Of a DNA stretch of 64,000 nt, positions 7,669 through 17,141 are shown piece by piece (positions within the stretch are counted from its first letter, which is position 1; every line of letters begins with the position of its first letter). This DNA comes from an uncultured Sphingobium sp. (GTDB lineage Bacteria > Pseudomonadota > Alphaproteobacteria > Sphingomonadales > Sphingomonadaceae). The stretch spans positions 7,518 to 71,517 of the forward strand of contig CAMPHJ010000011.1 in NCBI GenBank assembly GCA_946885845.1, written 5' to 3'. The position numbers and the translations under genes are program-made. A model generated the notes under the pieces. The model was not told where the DNA came from, did not search any database, and saw nothing but the letters and a program-made list of their open reading frames with translations.

Positions 7669-8718
7669 TCACCTGCGGGGCAGCAGGACGCTGTAATCGA
7701 GATCGAGGACGACATTGGGGTGGCCGCGCAATGTCGCGGCATCACCATCCCAATCGAAATCAGAGGGCGACAGATCACGGAGCCCGATCAGGCGGAGCCG
7801 CAGCACGCCGACATCCCGGCGATCCGGCACGGTCATGACATCGATCACCTGAGTCACGCTGTAGAGTGTGTCGCCGGCAAAGGTCGGGGCGACATGCGTT
7901 CCGCTGTTGATGGCGAGGATGGCGAGGATGTTTTCGAGCCCATCAGACGCCAGCGCTCGGCAGAGGGACATGACGTGGCCGCCATAGACCAGTCGGCGGC
8001 CATGGCGCGTATCGCGCATCATGAGGCCGTCGAAATGCACCCTCGCGTCATTTTGATAAAGGCGGGTGGCGCACATGTGGTCGGCCTCTTCCACCGTCAT
8101 CCCCGCAGCATGATCCAATCGCTGGCCGGGTGCATAATCCTCCCAACAGGACTCTGACCCGGTGGCGCGGTTGAGGGCCTCCCGGTCGATGGTTCCTGAA
8201 GATACGGTCAAGCGGTCGGCGGGCACGAAGGAGGGAAGGTCGGGCCTGACATCAATGCCGTCACCGGGTCCGGCATTCCGTTTCCGTACCAGCACCCATC
8301 GAATCCATGTCAGAACGGGCTGGCCGTTCTGGTTTACCGCTTCCGACCTGACATAGACGACGCCGCTATCGCGACCGCTCGTTTCGCGCAGCCCAATGAC
8401 GATGGATGTGGCGGCAAGCGTGTCCCCGTCATAAACCGGGGCGAGAAACCGCACATCCGCATAGCCCAGATTGGCGACGGCATTGAGCGAGATGTCGGCC
8501 ACCGTCTTCCCAAAGGCCATGTTGAAGACGAGCAGATCATCGAGCGGACGTGCCCGATGCCCGAGGCTGGCCGCGAGCGGGGCAGAGGACGCGACCGGGT
8601 TGCGCGCGCCGGTAAGCGCGACATAAAGGCTTGCGTCTGCATCTGTTACAGTGCGGGGCAGCGGATGCTGGAAGCGCTGGCCGACATGAAAATCTTCGAA
8701 GAAATTGCCGCGTGGCAT
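7669..8718 (-). CDS. MaoC-type hydratase, mesaconyl-CoA hydratase-like
   Basis: A 349-residue double-hotdog hydratase. NFFEDFHVGQRFQHPLPRTV, DDLLVFNMAFGKTVADISLN and MTVEEADHMCATRLYQND resemble what I remember of mesaconyl-CoA (beta-methylmalyl-CoA) hydratases of the ethylmalonyl-CoA pathway and 3-hydroxypropionate bicycle. The length also fits that group, whereas ordinary MaoC proteins have about 150 residues. It would add water to a mesaconyl-CoA-type enoyl thioester. It lies 6 bp after the CaiB gene and 29 bp before the lyase gene. GGAG precedes the ATG at 8718. A longer or cyclic 2-alkyl homologue is as likely a substrate as mesaconyl-CoA itself. Confidence 0.85.
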   Translation of the reverse strand: MPRGNFFEDFHVGQRFQHPLPRTVTDADASLYVALTGARNPVASSAPLAASLGHRARPLDDLLVFNMAFGKTVADISLNAVANLGYADVRFLAPVYDGDTLAATSIVIGLRETSGRDSGVVYVRSEAVNQNGQPVLTWIRWVLVRKRNAGPGDGIDVRPDLPSFVPADRLTVSSGTIDREALNRATGSESCWEDYAPGQRLDHAAGMTVEEADHMCATRLYQNDARVHFDGLMMRDTRHGRRLVYGGHVMSLCRALASDGLENILAILAINSGTHVAPTFAGDTLYSVTQVIDVMTVPDRRDVGVLRLRLIGLRDLSPSDFDWDGDAATLRGHPNVVLDLDYSVLLPRR

Positions 8719-8724
8719 GAGCGA

Positions 8725-9870
8725 TTACTCCGGTGCCGCCGAGGAGGAAAGGCGTTCCCCAAGGCGGGGGGCGCCCATGACCGGGCGGCATTGCCTGTCG
8801 ATGGTGAAGGGGCTGGCGACCATCTGCACGACGGCTTCGCCATCGACGATGGGGCCCAGCATGCCATTGTCGTGGAGCTGCGGGTCCGCCAGTACCTCTT
8901 CGGGCGATGCGATCTTTTGCCACAGCACGCCTGCGCGGGCGAAACATTCTTGCCAGTGAGGCAATGTTTCCGTTGAGAACAACTGATCGAGCAGCGGTAT
9001 CAATGCCGCGCGGTTCTGGCGGATCAACCGGGCGGTCTTGAAATTCGGGTCGGTGGTAAGATCGGGTCGGTTGATTGCCGCACACAGCCGCACGAAGCCG
9101 CGCCGGGCATCAATTTCGGTCAGGAAGAACCAGCGCCCATCGCGCGTCTGATAGCTGTTGACCATGGGCGTGCGACAGTCCGTGCGCGGCTGCTGCGCGC
9201 CCATGCCGCCATGAACGGCCTGGACAGCCAGGTCCCCGCTCATGATGTAGGCACCGGTCTGGAGGAGGGATGTCTCGACGATGCCGCCCTTGCCGGTCCA
9301 TTCGCGCCGGAGCAGGGCCGAGACGATCCCGGCATAAGCCGCGAGCGCCATCGCCATGTCGCCATAGCCGCCGGTTGGGACTGGCGGCGTCCCTCCTGGC
9401 ACCAGCAACTGGTGCATGAAGCCGCTGCGAGCCCAGAAGCCGCCCACGTCAAAAACGCCGGTATCGCTCTGGGCGCCTCGGAGGCCAAGCCCGGTGATGG
9501 AGGCGTAAATGAGCCGAGGAAAGCGTTGCATCACCGCTTCGGGAGCCAACGACAGACGTTGCAGGGAGCCAGGCCGCAAATTGGTGATGAAGACATCGGC
9601 ATTGACCAAAAGCTCGTCCAGCACGTCCCGCCCTTCCGAAGTAGTCAGGTCGAGGACAATGCTGTCTTTGCCGCGATTGAGCAGCGAAAAGGTGGGGCTG
9701 CTCTTGTCGCTCCCCATCGCACCCAGGAAATCGCGGCCCGGATCGCCTGTCGCCGGTTCGACCTTGATGACCTCGGCGGACAAGTCTGCGAGCAGGGCCG
9801 CTGCTCCTGGTGCGGCAAGCCAGCTTCCCAGCTCTACCACCTTAAGACGCGGCCCTGTTCCTTCTTTCAT
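8725..9870 (-). CDS. CaiB/BaiF family III CoA-transferase
   Basis: A 381-residue family III CoA-transferase with VVELGSWLAAPGAAALLADL, EVIKVEPATGDPGRDF and NLRPGSLQRL. The region corresponding to the catalytic Asp reads TGVFDVGGFWARSG. These enzymes move CoA between organic acids by a ping-pong route. It has a close paralogue at 26792-27988 that shares VGSWLA, GFDVGAFWARSGF and GGYGDL. Placement directly before hydratase and lyase genes resembles the mct-mch-mcl arrangement of 3-hydroxypropionate bicycle loci, but substrate specificity cannot be read from the sequence. Confidence 0.88.
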   Translation of the reverse strand: MKEGTGPRLKVVELGSWLAAPGAAALLADLSAEVIKVEPATGDPGRDFLGAMGSDKSSPTFSLLNRGKDSIVLDLTTSEGRDVLDELLVNADVFITNLRPGSLQRLSLAPEAVMQRFPRLIYASITGLGLRGAQSDTGVFDVGGFWARSGFMHQLLVPGGTPPVPTGGYGDMAMALAAYAGIVSALLRREWTGKGGIVETSLLQTGAYIMSGDLAVQAVHGGMGAQQPRTDCRTPMVNSYQTRDGRWFFLTEIDARRGFVRLCAAINRPDLTTDPNFKTARLIRQNRAALIPLLDQLFSTETLPHWQECFARAGVLWQKIASPEEVLADPQLHDNGMLGPIVDGEAVVQMVASPFTIDRQCRPVMGAPRLGERLSSSAAPE

Positions 9871-9883
9871 CCTCAGCGATCCT

Positions 9884-11107
9884 TCAGGCCGCCGGTGCGG
9901 GCGCGACGAGGCCTAGCGCGCGGCCGGTATTGTCCCGCATGATTAGGCGCAGGTCTTCGTCCGTCAGTTCGGGCAGATGATCGACCAGATCCGAAGGCAT
10001 ATGCACGCCTTCGGGATGGGGCCAGTCGGACCCGCCCAGCACGCAGGTCGCGCCCAACGTTTGCACCAGTCCGGCGATATCGTCTTCGGGGAAGGGCGAT
10101 ACCTTGATATGGCGCTTGAATACTTCGCGCGGACGGTCGCCGATATTGCCAAACGGCCAGTCGTCCTTGCCGGACATGCGCGCGGCCCGATCCATCTTGC
10201 GGACCATCGGCAGCACCCATTCGGAGCCATATTCCAGCACGAACACGTTGATGTTCGGGAAACGGCCGAAAAGATTGTGGGTGATAAGGGCCATCAGCGT
10301 ATCGCCGATCGCGCGGTCGCCGAAGCAGGTGGCGCGCATGAACGGGGTCCAGCGATGGAGGGGGCGCGTATGGCTTTCACCCCACAGCGCGCCATAATAT
10401 TCGGCCTCGCCGGTGTTTGAGAGATGATAGCAGACGGTCACCCCGGCTTCGTTGACCCGGCCCCAGAAGGGATCGAAGCGCGGATCGGCGGGGGACAGGT
10501 TACCGCGCACCGGCCCGGCGCGTAGATGGATAAGCTTTGCGCCACGCTCCAACACGCGGTCCAACTCGCGGCAGGCCCATTCCGGGTTTTCGAGCGCAAG
10601 GCAGGGCGCTGCGAACAGCCGACCATCTGCGCCGAAGCCCCAGTCTTCCTCCAGCCACATATTGTAGGAGGTGAGGTTGGCCCCCAGTGCTTCCGGATCG
10701 CTGGACAACAGCCATTCTGCGCCGATTTCCAGCGAGGGGAGCATGATCGCCGCTTCGATATTATCATTGTCGAGATATTTGAGGCGCACGTCGCGGCGGC
10801 GGGATTCGGGCAGATCGTCGGCGGTGATCATGCCCTGCGCAAACCAGCCTTTGCTGCCGTGGCCACCGGACTTGTAATATTCCAGCATCGCGCCCGGCTG
10901 CCCCGTCGAATGGGTGGGAGCCGCGCCATAATAGGTTACCTTCTGGTCGCCGAACATGACCCGGCCTGTGGCCTCGCCTTCGCGGCGAATGACCTGAACG
11001 GCACGACCCTCGTCGATCCACTTAAGCGGCAGATGGCGCGTGAAGCAGTCGTCGGTCTCATAGAAATGCTGATCGGCGTCGATCATCTTGAAAGGGAGCT
11101 TGTTCAT
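9884..11107 (-). CDS. Amidohydrolase family 2 metal-dependent hydrolase
   Basis: A 407-residue amidohydrolase. The metal-binding start is MIDADQHFYE, a form common in catabolic amidohydrolases. A mid-barrel His lies in CYHLSN and the C-terminal Asp in GGSDWPHPEG. Relatives include ACMSD-like decarboxylases and ring-opening hydrolases, so it may act as a decarboxylase or as a C-C or cyclic hydrolase. Start at ATG 11107 with AAAAGG ahead. It is the first gene of the minus-strand operon, with operator-like site 2 only 29 bp upstream, and is divergent from the acyl-CoA dehydrogenase gene. Confidence 0.87.
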   Translation of the reverse strand: MNKLPFKMIDADQHFYETDDCFTRHLPLKWIDEGRAVQVIRREGEATGRVMFGDQKVTYYGAAPTHSTGQPGAMLEYYKSGGHGSKGWFAQGMITADDLPESRRRDVRLKYLDNDNIEAAIMLPSLEIGAEWLLSSDPEALGANLTSYNMWLEEDWGFGADGRLFAAPCLALENPEWACRELDRVLERGAKLIHLRAGPVRGNLSPADPRFDPFWGRVNEAGVTVCYHLSNTGEAEYYGALWGESHTRPLHRWTPFMRATCFGDRAIGDTLMALITHNLFGRFPNINVFVLEYGSEWVLPMVRKMDRAARMSGKDDWPFGNIGDRPREVFKRHIKVSPFPEDDIAGLVQTLGATCVLGGSDWPHPEGVHMPSDLVDHLPELTDEDLRLIMRDNTGRALGLVAPAPAA

Positions 11108-11136
11108 CGCCACTGCGCCTTTTTCCCGCATTGAAT

Positions 11137-11150
11137 ACCAAACGACCGGT
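11137..11150. promoter_or_regulatory. Operator-like site 2 (ACCAAACGACCGGT)
   Basis: An exact copy of this 14-mer also occurs at 11325 on the other side of the same divergent promoter region. It is 29 bp upstream of the amidohydrolase start, a position suited to repression. Confidence 0.65.
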
Positions 11151-11324
11151 AGATTACATCGATTGAGATAAGTTCGCAAGGAGCAATCAGGCAAAAATCC
11201 GACCATGGGGGGAAAAGGTCTGAAAGGCATATAAAATATAGAACAATGAAGCGAATGGCGGTTCGGAAGACAGTCGTCCAACCCCCCTAATCGTGCGAAT
11301 CAGAACGGCAATAATCCATCACCA

Positions 11325-11338
11325 ACCAAACGACCGGT
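11325..11338. promoter_or_regulatory. Operator-like site 3 (ACCAAACGACCGGT)
   Basis: Identical to site 2 and in the same orientation, 57 bp upstream of the acyl-CoA dehydrogenase start. Two perfect copies in a 287-bp intergenic region argue for a genuine regulatory element serving the two divergent operons. Confidence 0.65.
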
Positions 11339-11394
11339 TTACAAATCGCGTTGCTGGGGTTAGTGGGAGTGGTGAAGCTGATTCAGGGAATGAG

Positions 11395-13116
11395 ATGGCT
11401 ACGAAATCGTCGCACCCACGACAGTCGCCTTATGCAGGAGAAGTCCGGCCTGATCGTAACGAGGCTCTTCTCGTCGATAGGTTTGAGGGCCTTCTTGATG
11501 CGGTCGTAAGGCGCCTTGCTGACCGCTGCGCGCCGAGCGGAAGGCTCGACCCGGATGCGCTCGATCGCGAGCAGTCGGCTTGTTATGAACTGGCCTTTGC
11601 CAGCGCCGAAATTTTGGCAGCACGGCAATTTTGCGCCGCTACCGCAGAAACGAGCGGCGACGCTCTCGATGCCGGATTGGCTGCAATCTACATCGCCGAT
11701 GTTCTCGTAGGGACGCTGGATCGGCTTGAAAGAATTGCGCGTCATCTGGATGTCGTCGCTGATGACGTAGCGGCCCTGCGCAATGCCCCCGAATGGCGAG
11801 AACTACTGGATCGCGGCGGCTTTGGGGCTCAGGAACGGTTGGGCGCGCAAGTCTACTCTGGCGATACATTTGGTGAAGTGGAAATGTCGGCCGATGCGCG
11901 GATGAGCTTCGACAGCTTTGCGCGCTTCGGTGCCGACGTAGTTCGCCCACTGGCCGAAGAGATACATCGCCACGACCTGATCGTCCCCGAAACGCTGCTT
12001 GGTCCGATGCGCGAGATGGGCATTTTTGGGTTGGGCGTGTCGGCGCGCTTCGGTGGGACGGCGCCAGACGATGGCGACGACAATCATGTCATGATCGCCA
12101 TTACAGAGGCGCTGTCGGAAGCATCGCTTGGCGCTGCGGGCAGCCTGATCACGCGCGCGGAGATATTGGCGCGCGCCATGGCGGCTGGCGGTACGGAGGA
12201 CCAGAAGGCTCGCTTCCTTCCTGGCATCGCTGCGGGCGCGCCGCTTTGCGCGATCTCCATCACTGAGCCGGACTATGGGTCGGACGTTGCCAGCTTGTCG
12301 CTACGTGCAACGCGGACGGAGGGCGGTTGGCTGCTCAACGGCGCGAAGACCTGGTGCACCTTTGCCGGGAAAGCCGGGCTGCTGATGGTCGTCGCCCGGA
12401 CCGGGGATAAGGATGCGGGGCATAAGGGCCTAAGCATCATGTTGGTCGAAAAGCCTTCCTTCGAGGGGCATGATTTCCAGCACGAACAGCCCGGTGAGGG
12501 GCGGCTGACGGGGCATGCGATCCCGACGATCGGCTATCGCGGGATGCACAGCTTCGATCTGGCCTTTGAAAATGTCTTCGTGCCCGACGATCACCTGCTG
12601 GGCGGGGAAGCGGGGCTGGGCAAGGGCTTCTATTACACCATGGCGGGGATGACCGGTGGGCGGATGCAGACCGCCGCGCGGGCGTGCGGCGTGATGCGCG
12701 CCGCGATCGAGGCTGCGCGCAGCTACGCCGGGGAGCGCAAGGTCTTTGGCCGCGCGCTGGGCGAGTATCCGCTGACGCAGGCCAAGATCGCGCGCATGGC
12801 GGCGCGCTTCGTCGCCTGTCGTCACCTTACTTATGCGGTCGGAACCTGGCTGGACGAGGGGCGCGGGCAAATGGAGGCCAGTCTGGTCAAGCTGCTCGCT
12901 TGCCGGTCGGCCGAACTGGTGACGCGCGAGGCCCAGCAGATCCATGGCGGCATGGGCTATGCCGAGGAAATGGCGGTCAGCCGCTACTTCGTTGATGCCC
13001 GCGTGCTGTCGATTTTCGAAGGAGCCGAGGAAACGCTGGCGCTGAAAGTGATCGCGAAGGGATTGCTGGAGCGCGCGCTTCTCGAACAGGCCCAACCATC
13101 CGGCGATGCGAGCTGA
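11395..13116 (+). CDS. Acyl-CoA dehydrogenase, methylsuccinyl-CoA dehydrogenase-like
   Basis: A 573-residue FAD acyl-CoA dehydrogenase with an extra N-terminal helical domain of about 150 residues, which is uncommon in the family but characteristic of (S)-methylsuccinyl-CoA dehydrogenase (Mcd). The core contains AISITEPDYGSDVASL, GWLLNGAKTWCTFAGKAG, TIGYRGMHSFDL and QIHGGMGYAEE. The canonical catalytic Glu is in RVLSIFEGAEETLAL. It would oxidise an alkylsuccinyl-CoA to a mesaconyl-CoA-type enoyl-CoA. Together with the Mch-like and lyase-like genes of the divergent operon, three successive steps are present. The start at ATG 11395 excludes an unlikely 34-codon extension that would overlap site 3. 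Mcd-like specificity is an inference from remembered sequences. Confidence 0.88.
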   Translation: MATKSSHPRQSPYAGEVRPDRNEALLVDRFEGLLDAVVRRLADRCAPSGRLDPDALDREQSACYELAFASAEILAARQFCAATAETSGDALDAGLAAIYIADVLVGTLDRLERIARHLDVVADDVAALRNAPEWRELLDRGGFGAQERLGAQVYSGDTFGEVEMSADARMSFDSFARFGADVVRPLAEEIHRHDLIVPETLLGPMREMGIFGLGVSARFGGTAPDDGDDNHVMIAITEALSEASLGAAGSLITRAEILARAMAAGGTEDQKARFLPGIAAGAPLCAISITEPDYGSDVASLSLRATRTEGGWLLNGAKTWCTFAGKAGLLMVVARTGDKDAGHKGLSIMLVEKPSFEGHDFQHEQPGEGRLTGHAIPTIGYRGMHSFDLAFENVFVPDDHLLGGEAGLGKGFYYTMAGMTGGRMQTAARACGVMRAAIEAARSYAGERKVFGRALGEYPLTQAKIARMAARFVACRHLTYAVGTWLDEGRGQMEASLVKLLACRSAELVTREAQQIHGGMGYAEEMAVSRYFVDARVLSIFEGAEETLALKVIAKGLLERALLEQAQPSGDAS

Positions 13117-13117
13117 T

Positions 13118-15208
13118 ATGACAGTAGATACTATCACGCACTATAGGATCGAGGACGGCATTGCCGTCATTACCACGAACTATCCCCCCGTAAATGCCCT
13201 GTCCCATGCGGTGATGAGCGGAATGGCGGCAGGGCTGGAGCGGGCCTATGCCGATGCGGACGTGAAGGGCATCGTGATCGCCTGTGCCGGGCGAACCTTC
13301 CATGCAGGGGCCGACATTACGGCCATGGGAAAGCCGCGTGAGTGGCCGGAACTGCGCGATTTGCAGTCGATCGTCGAGCGTGCGCCCAAGCCGGTGGTTG
13401 CGGCCATTCATGGCACCACGCTGGGCGGGGGGCTGGAATTGGCGCTGGTCGCGCATGCCCGCGTCGCAGCGGAGGCGACGCGCGTGGGCTTGCCCGAAGT
13501 GAAGCTGGGTATCGTTCCGGGTGCTGGAGGGACGCAGCGATTGACCCATATCGCCGGGCCTGAGCTCGCGCTCGATCTGGTCACGAGCGGGCGGCAGATC
13601 GGTGCGGCCGAGGCATTGAAGGCGGGCCTTGTCGATGCCGTGGTGCCGGATGGCGACTTGCGCGCGCGCGCCGTGTCGCTGGCGAGGGATCTGGCGGCGC
13701 GCGACAGCCTGCCAACTGTCGGTAGTGCGGCCAAAGACCTTCCGGCGGAGGCAGTCGCTGCGCTGTTCGATCGCTATCGCAAGACCAACGCCCGGAAATA
13801 TCGCGGATTCAAGGCGCCCGAATATGCGGTGCGCTGCATCGAGGCGGCGATGAGCCTGCCACTAGCGGAAGGGTTGAAGGCCGAGCGTGCCCTTTATGAG
13901 GGCCTGCGGGACGGCGATCAGGCGCTGGCGCAGCGGCATATATTCCTGGCCGAACGGCTGGCGGCGAAGCTGCCGCCCGAACTGGCGGGCAGCGGCACGA
14001 GACCCGTCGAGGCAGTCGCGGTCATCGGCGCGGGCACGATGGGCGGCGGCATCGCGATGAATTTCCTGAGCGCCGGAATTGCCGTGACTTTGGTTGAGCG
14101 TGACCGGGAAGCATTGGATCGGGGCGTCGCGATGATCCGCCGCAACTATGAAAGAGGCTTGTCGAGCGGGCGTGTCACGCAGGACGCCATCGACATGGCC
14201 ATGGCATTGCTGCGGCCTACCACCCGGATTGAAGATGTCGCCGCCTGCGACCTGATCGTCGAGGCGGTCTATGAAAATATCGCGGTCAAGCGCGAGGTGT
14301 TCGAGACGCTGGACAGGGTCGCGCGACCCGATGCGATATTGGCGACGAATACCTCCTATCTTGATCTGGACGATATCGCTGCTTTCACCAACCGGCCGGA
14401 GAGCGTCGTTGGCATGCACTTCTTTTCGCCCGCCAACATCATGCGGCTGCTGGAAATCGTGCGGGGCGAACATACCGCGCCCGACATACTCGCTACTGTT
14501 GTCGGTCTGTCACGCCGGATCGGCAAAGTTGGCGTGATCGTCGGTAACTGCTTCGGCTTTGTCGGCAACCGCATGTTGGCGCAGCGGCAGAAGGAAGCGG
14601 AAAAGCTGCTGCTGGAAGGGGCGATGCCATGGGACGTGGATCGCGTCCTGTATGATTTCGGCTTTCCCATGGGGCCGTTCCAGATGCGCGATCTGGCGGG
14701 CAATGACGTGGGCTGGAACCGCGAGACGAGCAGTTCCTCGACCGTGCGCGAGATATTGAACGAGCGTGGACGGTTCGGCCAGAAGGCAGGCAAGGGCTAT
14801 TATGATTATGATGCGGCGGGAAAGCCTGTCCCTTCCGATGAGGTGAAGGGCATCATCCTTGAATTGGCAGAGCGCAAGGGCATCGTGCGACGGGAGATAG
14901 GGGAGCGCGAGATATTCGAGCGGTGCCTTTATCCGATGGTGAACGAAGGCGCGCGCATATTGGAAGAAGGCAAGGCGTTGCGGGCGTCCGATGTCGATGT
15001 TGTCTGGGCGACTGGCTATGGCTGGCCGGGCTATCGCGGTGGTCCCCTTTTCTGGGCGGGGCAGGAGGGTATCGGAAGGATTGTTGAGCGGCTTCAGGCG
15101 CTCGCACCTCGGCTGGGCGATGACTTCGTCCTTTCCCCCCTCATGGCAAAGCTCGCCGCCGAGGGGCGCGATTTTCAGGGCATTGAAAGCGGGAAGGTGC
15201 AGGCATGA
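13118..15208 (+). CDS. Fused enoyl-CoA hydratase / 3-hydroxyacyl-CoA dehydrogenase
   Basis: A 696-residue bifunctional beta-oxidation protein of FadB/FadJ type. The N-terminal crotonase domain keeps both catalytic Glu residues (GGGLELAL and LPEVKLGIVPGAGGTQRL). The second domain has the NAD loop VAVIGAGTMGGGIAM and the active-site His in VGMHFFSPANIMRLLEIV, followed by two C-terminal dehydrogenase domains (FGQKAGKGYYDYD, GYGWPGYRGGP). It hydrates enoyl-CoA and oxidises the 3-hydroxyacyl-CoA with NAD+. It begins one base after the previous stop codon, and its end overlaps the thiolase start by four bases. Confidence 0.94.
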   Translation: MTVDTITHYRIEDGIAVITTNYPPVNALSHAVMSGMAAGLERAYADADVKGIVIACAGRTFHAGADITAMGKPREWPELRDLQSIVERAPKPVVAAIHGTTLGGGLELALVAHARVAAEATRVGLPEVKLGIVPGAGGTQRLTHIAGPELALDLVTSGRQIGAAEALKAGLVDAVVPDGDLRARAVSLARDLAARDSLPTVGSAAKDLPAEAVAALFDRYRKTNARKYRGFKAPEYAVRCIEAAMSLPLAEGLKAERALYEGLRDGDQALAQRHIFLAERLAAKLPPELAGSGTRPVEAVAVIGAGTMGGGIAMNFLSAGIAVTLVERDREALDRGVAMIRRNYERGLSSGRVTQDAIDMAMALLRPTTRIEDVAACDLIVEAVYENIAVKREVFETLDRVARPDAILATNTSYLDLDDIAAFTNRPESVVGMHFFSPANIMRLLEIVRGEHTAPDILATVVGLSRRIGKVGVIVGNCFGFVGNRMLAQRQKEAEKLLLEGAMPWDVDRVLYDFGFPMGPFQMRDLAGNDVGWNRETSSSSTVREILNERGRFGQKAGKGYYDYDAAGKPVPSDEVKGIILELAERKGIVRREIGEREIFERCLYPMVNEGARILEEGKALRASDVDVVWATGYGWPGYRGGPLFWAGQEGIGRIVERLQALAPRLGDDFVLSPLMAKLAAEGRDFQGIESGKVQA

Positions 15209-16407
15209 AAATGCGGCGGGCAGCCATCGTTGATCCTATCCGGACGCCGGTTGGCAAATATCTGGGTGCGCTGGCCGACATCCCTGCGGGCGAACTGGCG
15301 GCGGTGGTGCTGCGGGCGCTGGTGGATCGCACCGGGATCGATCCGGAGCGGGTGGACGATGTCGTATTCGCGCAGGGCTATGGCAATGGCGAGGCGCCCG
15401 CTGTCGGACGCTGGGCGGCGCTGGCGGCGGGATTTCCGGTCTCGGTGCCCGGCTATCAACTCGACCGACGCTGCGGCTCCGGGCTTCAGGCGGTGATCGA
15501 CGCCGCCATGATGGTGCAGACTGGCGCTGCCGATGTGGTGATCGCTGGCGGTGTCGAAAGCATGAGCCAGGTCGAACATTATACGACGCAGATGCGCCGG
15601 GGCGTGCGCGGCGGTTCAACGGAGCTGCATGACAGGCTGTCGAGGGGGCGCGTCATGTCGCAGCCGATCGCGCGATTCGGCGTAATCAGCGGGATGATCG
15701 AGACGGCCGAAAATGTGGCACGCGATTTCGGCATCACGCGGGAGGAATGCGACGCCTACGCCGCCATGAGCCACCAGCTGGCCACGGCTGCCTGGGCGGA
15801 AGGCCGGTTCGACGATGAACTTGTCCCTGTCGCGGTGCCGCAGCGTCGCAGCGATCCCATCATTTTCGACCGGGACGAAGGATTTCGCGCGGATGCGACG
15901 GTGGATTCCCTTAGCCTCCTGCGTCCTATCGAAAAGGATGGCGTCGTTACCGCTGGCAATGCGAGCCAGCAAAATGACGCGGCCGCCGCCTGCCTGGTGG
16001 TGGCGGAGGACAGGCTGGAGGAACTGGGGCTGGAGCCGATGGCATGGCTGCATAGTTGGGCGGCGGCGGGGTGCGAGCCATCTCGCATGGGCATCGGTCC
16101 CGTGCCTGCGGTGGAGCGGCTTTTCCGGCGGACGGGGCTTGGTTGGGATGACATCGGGCTGGTCGAGCTGAACGAAGCGTTCGCGCCGCAGGTGCTGGGC
16201 GTGCTCAAGGGCTGGGGCTGGGATGATCGGGGCCGGTTGAATGTGAATGGCTCCGGCATCTCGCTCGGCCACCCGATCGGTGCGACGGGGGGGCGGATAC
16301 TCGCAAACCTGCTGCGGGAAATGCGGCGTCGTGAGGTGCGCTATGGGCTTGAGACGATGTGCATCGGCGGCGGCCAGGGGCTGGCAGCGGTTTTTGAACG
16401 CGCCTAG
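15205..16407 (+). CDS. Acetyl-CoA C-acyltransferase (thiolase)
   Basis: A 400-residue classical thiolase with the nucleophilic Cys in LDRRCGSGLQA, His in GISLGHPIGATGGR and the second Cys in METMCIGGGQG-type context (ETMCIGGGQGLA). It cleaves a 3-ketoacyl-CoA with CoA. It completes the hydratase/dehydrogenase/thiolase sequence of the operon, with an ATGA overlap to the preceding gene. Unlike the thiolase-fold protein at 3727, all catalytic residues are present. Confidence 0.94.
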   Translation: MKMRRAAIVDPIRTPVGKYLGALADIPAGELAAVVLRALVDRTGIDPERVDDVVFAQGYGNGEAPAVGRWAALAAGFPVSVPGYQLDRRCGSGLQAVIDAAMMVQTGAADVVIAGGVESMSQVEHYTTQMRRGVRGGSTELHDRLSRGRVMSQPIARFGVISGMIETAENVARDFGITREECDAYAAMSHQLATAAWAEGRFDDELVPVAVPQRRSDPIIFDRDEGFRADATVDSLSLLRPIEKDGVVTAGNASQQNDAAAACLVVAEDRLEELGLEPMAWLHSWAAAGCEPSRMGIGPVPAVERLFRRTGLGWDDIGLVELNEAFAPQVLGVLKGWGWDDRGRLNVNGSGISLGHPIGATGGRILANLLREMRRREVRYGLETMCIGGGQGLAAVFERA

Positions 16408-16440
16408 CGTTGGGACAATTGCAGATATGGAAAGGCTGTC

Positions 16441-17115
16441 ATGGGTATTATCGCGGTAACAGGAGCCTTCGGTGCGCTCGGCAGGAGCGTCGTGGAACTG
16501 CTGGCGGATCGGGGGCATGTGATCGCCGCCATCGATCTGGGCGCTGCGCCGGAGAGCTATCCCTATGGCACGGCTCTGGGCGGCGTCGATCTGACTCAGC
16601 CGGATGCGGTTGCCGGAGCCTTCGCGCAGATTGCGGACTTGCATGGGCGGATCGACGGTCTGGTCAATATCGCTGGCGGCTTCATGTGGCGCATGGTGGC
16701 GGATACCGATCCTGAAGACTGGGACCGGATGTATCGGATGAACCTGCTCTCGGCGGCGCTCTGCTGCCGCGCGGCGACGGGCTATCTGGCCGAAAAGGGC
16801 GGCAGTATCGTGAATATCGGCGCGGCGGCGGCGCGTGCTCCAGCGGCAGGCATGGCGCCCTATGCGGCGTCCAAGGCGGCGGTGATGGCGCTGACCGAAA
16901 GCCTCGCCAATGAATTGAAGCCGCATACGCGCGTCAACGCGATCTTGCCGACAATCATCGACACCCCCGCCAACCGCGCGGACATGCCTGACGCAGATGC
17001 GAGCGAGTGGGTGGCTCCTGCCGATCTGGCTAAGGTGGTCGCCTTTCTGTTGTCGCCGGAGTCTGCCGCGATCACGGGTGAAGGCATGAAGGTATCGCTG
17101 GGCGCGCAGTCATAA
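16441..17115 (+). CDS. Short-chain dehydrogenase/reductase
   Basis: A 224-residue classical SDR. The Rossmann loop is TGAFGALGRS, NIAGG replaces the usual NNAG, and the catalytic YxxxK appears as YAASK. The short length is near the lower end of the family. It presumably oxidises or reduces an alcohol/ketone of the pathway using NAD(P). It sits 33 bp after the thiolase gene in the same operon; the substrate is unknown. Confidence 0.9.
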   Translation: MGIIAVTGAFGALGRSVVELLADRGHVIAAIDLGAAPESYPYGTALGGVDLTQPDAVAGAFAQIADLHGRIDGLVNIAGGFMWRMVADTDPEDWDRMYRMNLLSAALCCRAATGYLAEKGGSIVNIGAAAARAPAAGMAPYAASKAAVMALTESLANELKPHTRVNAILPTIIDTPANRADMPDADASEWVAPADLAKVVAFLLSPESAAITGEGMKVSLGAQS

Positions 17116-17141
17116 ATCAAACGGATAAGCAGGAGATACCG

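Noticed and set aside
15616..16926. Minus-strand open frame of 436 codons
   Set aside because: Antisense to the thiolase and SDR genes; His/Arg-rich mirror-frame composition.
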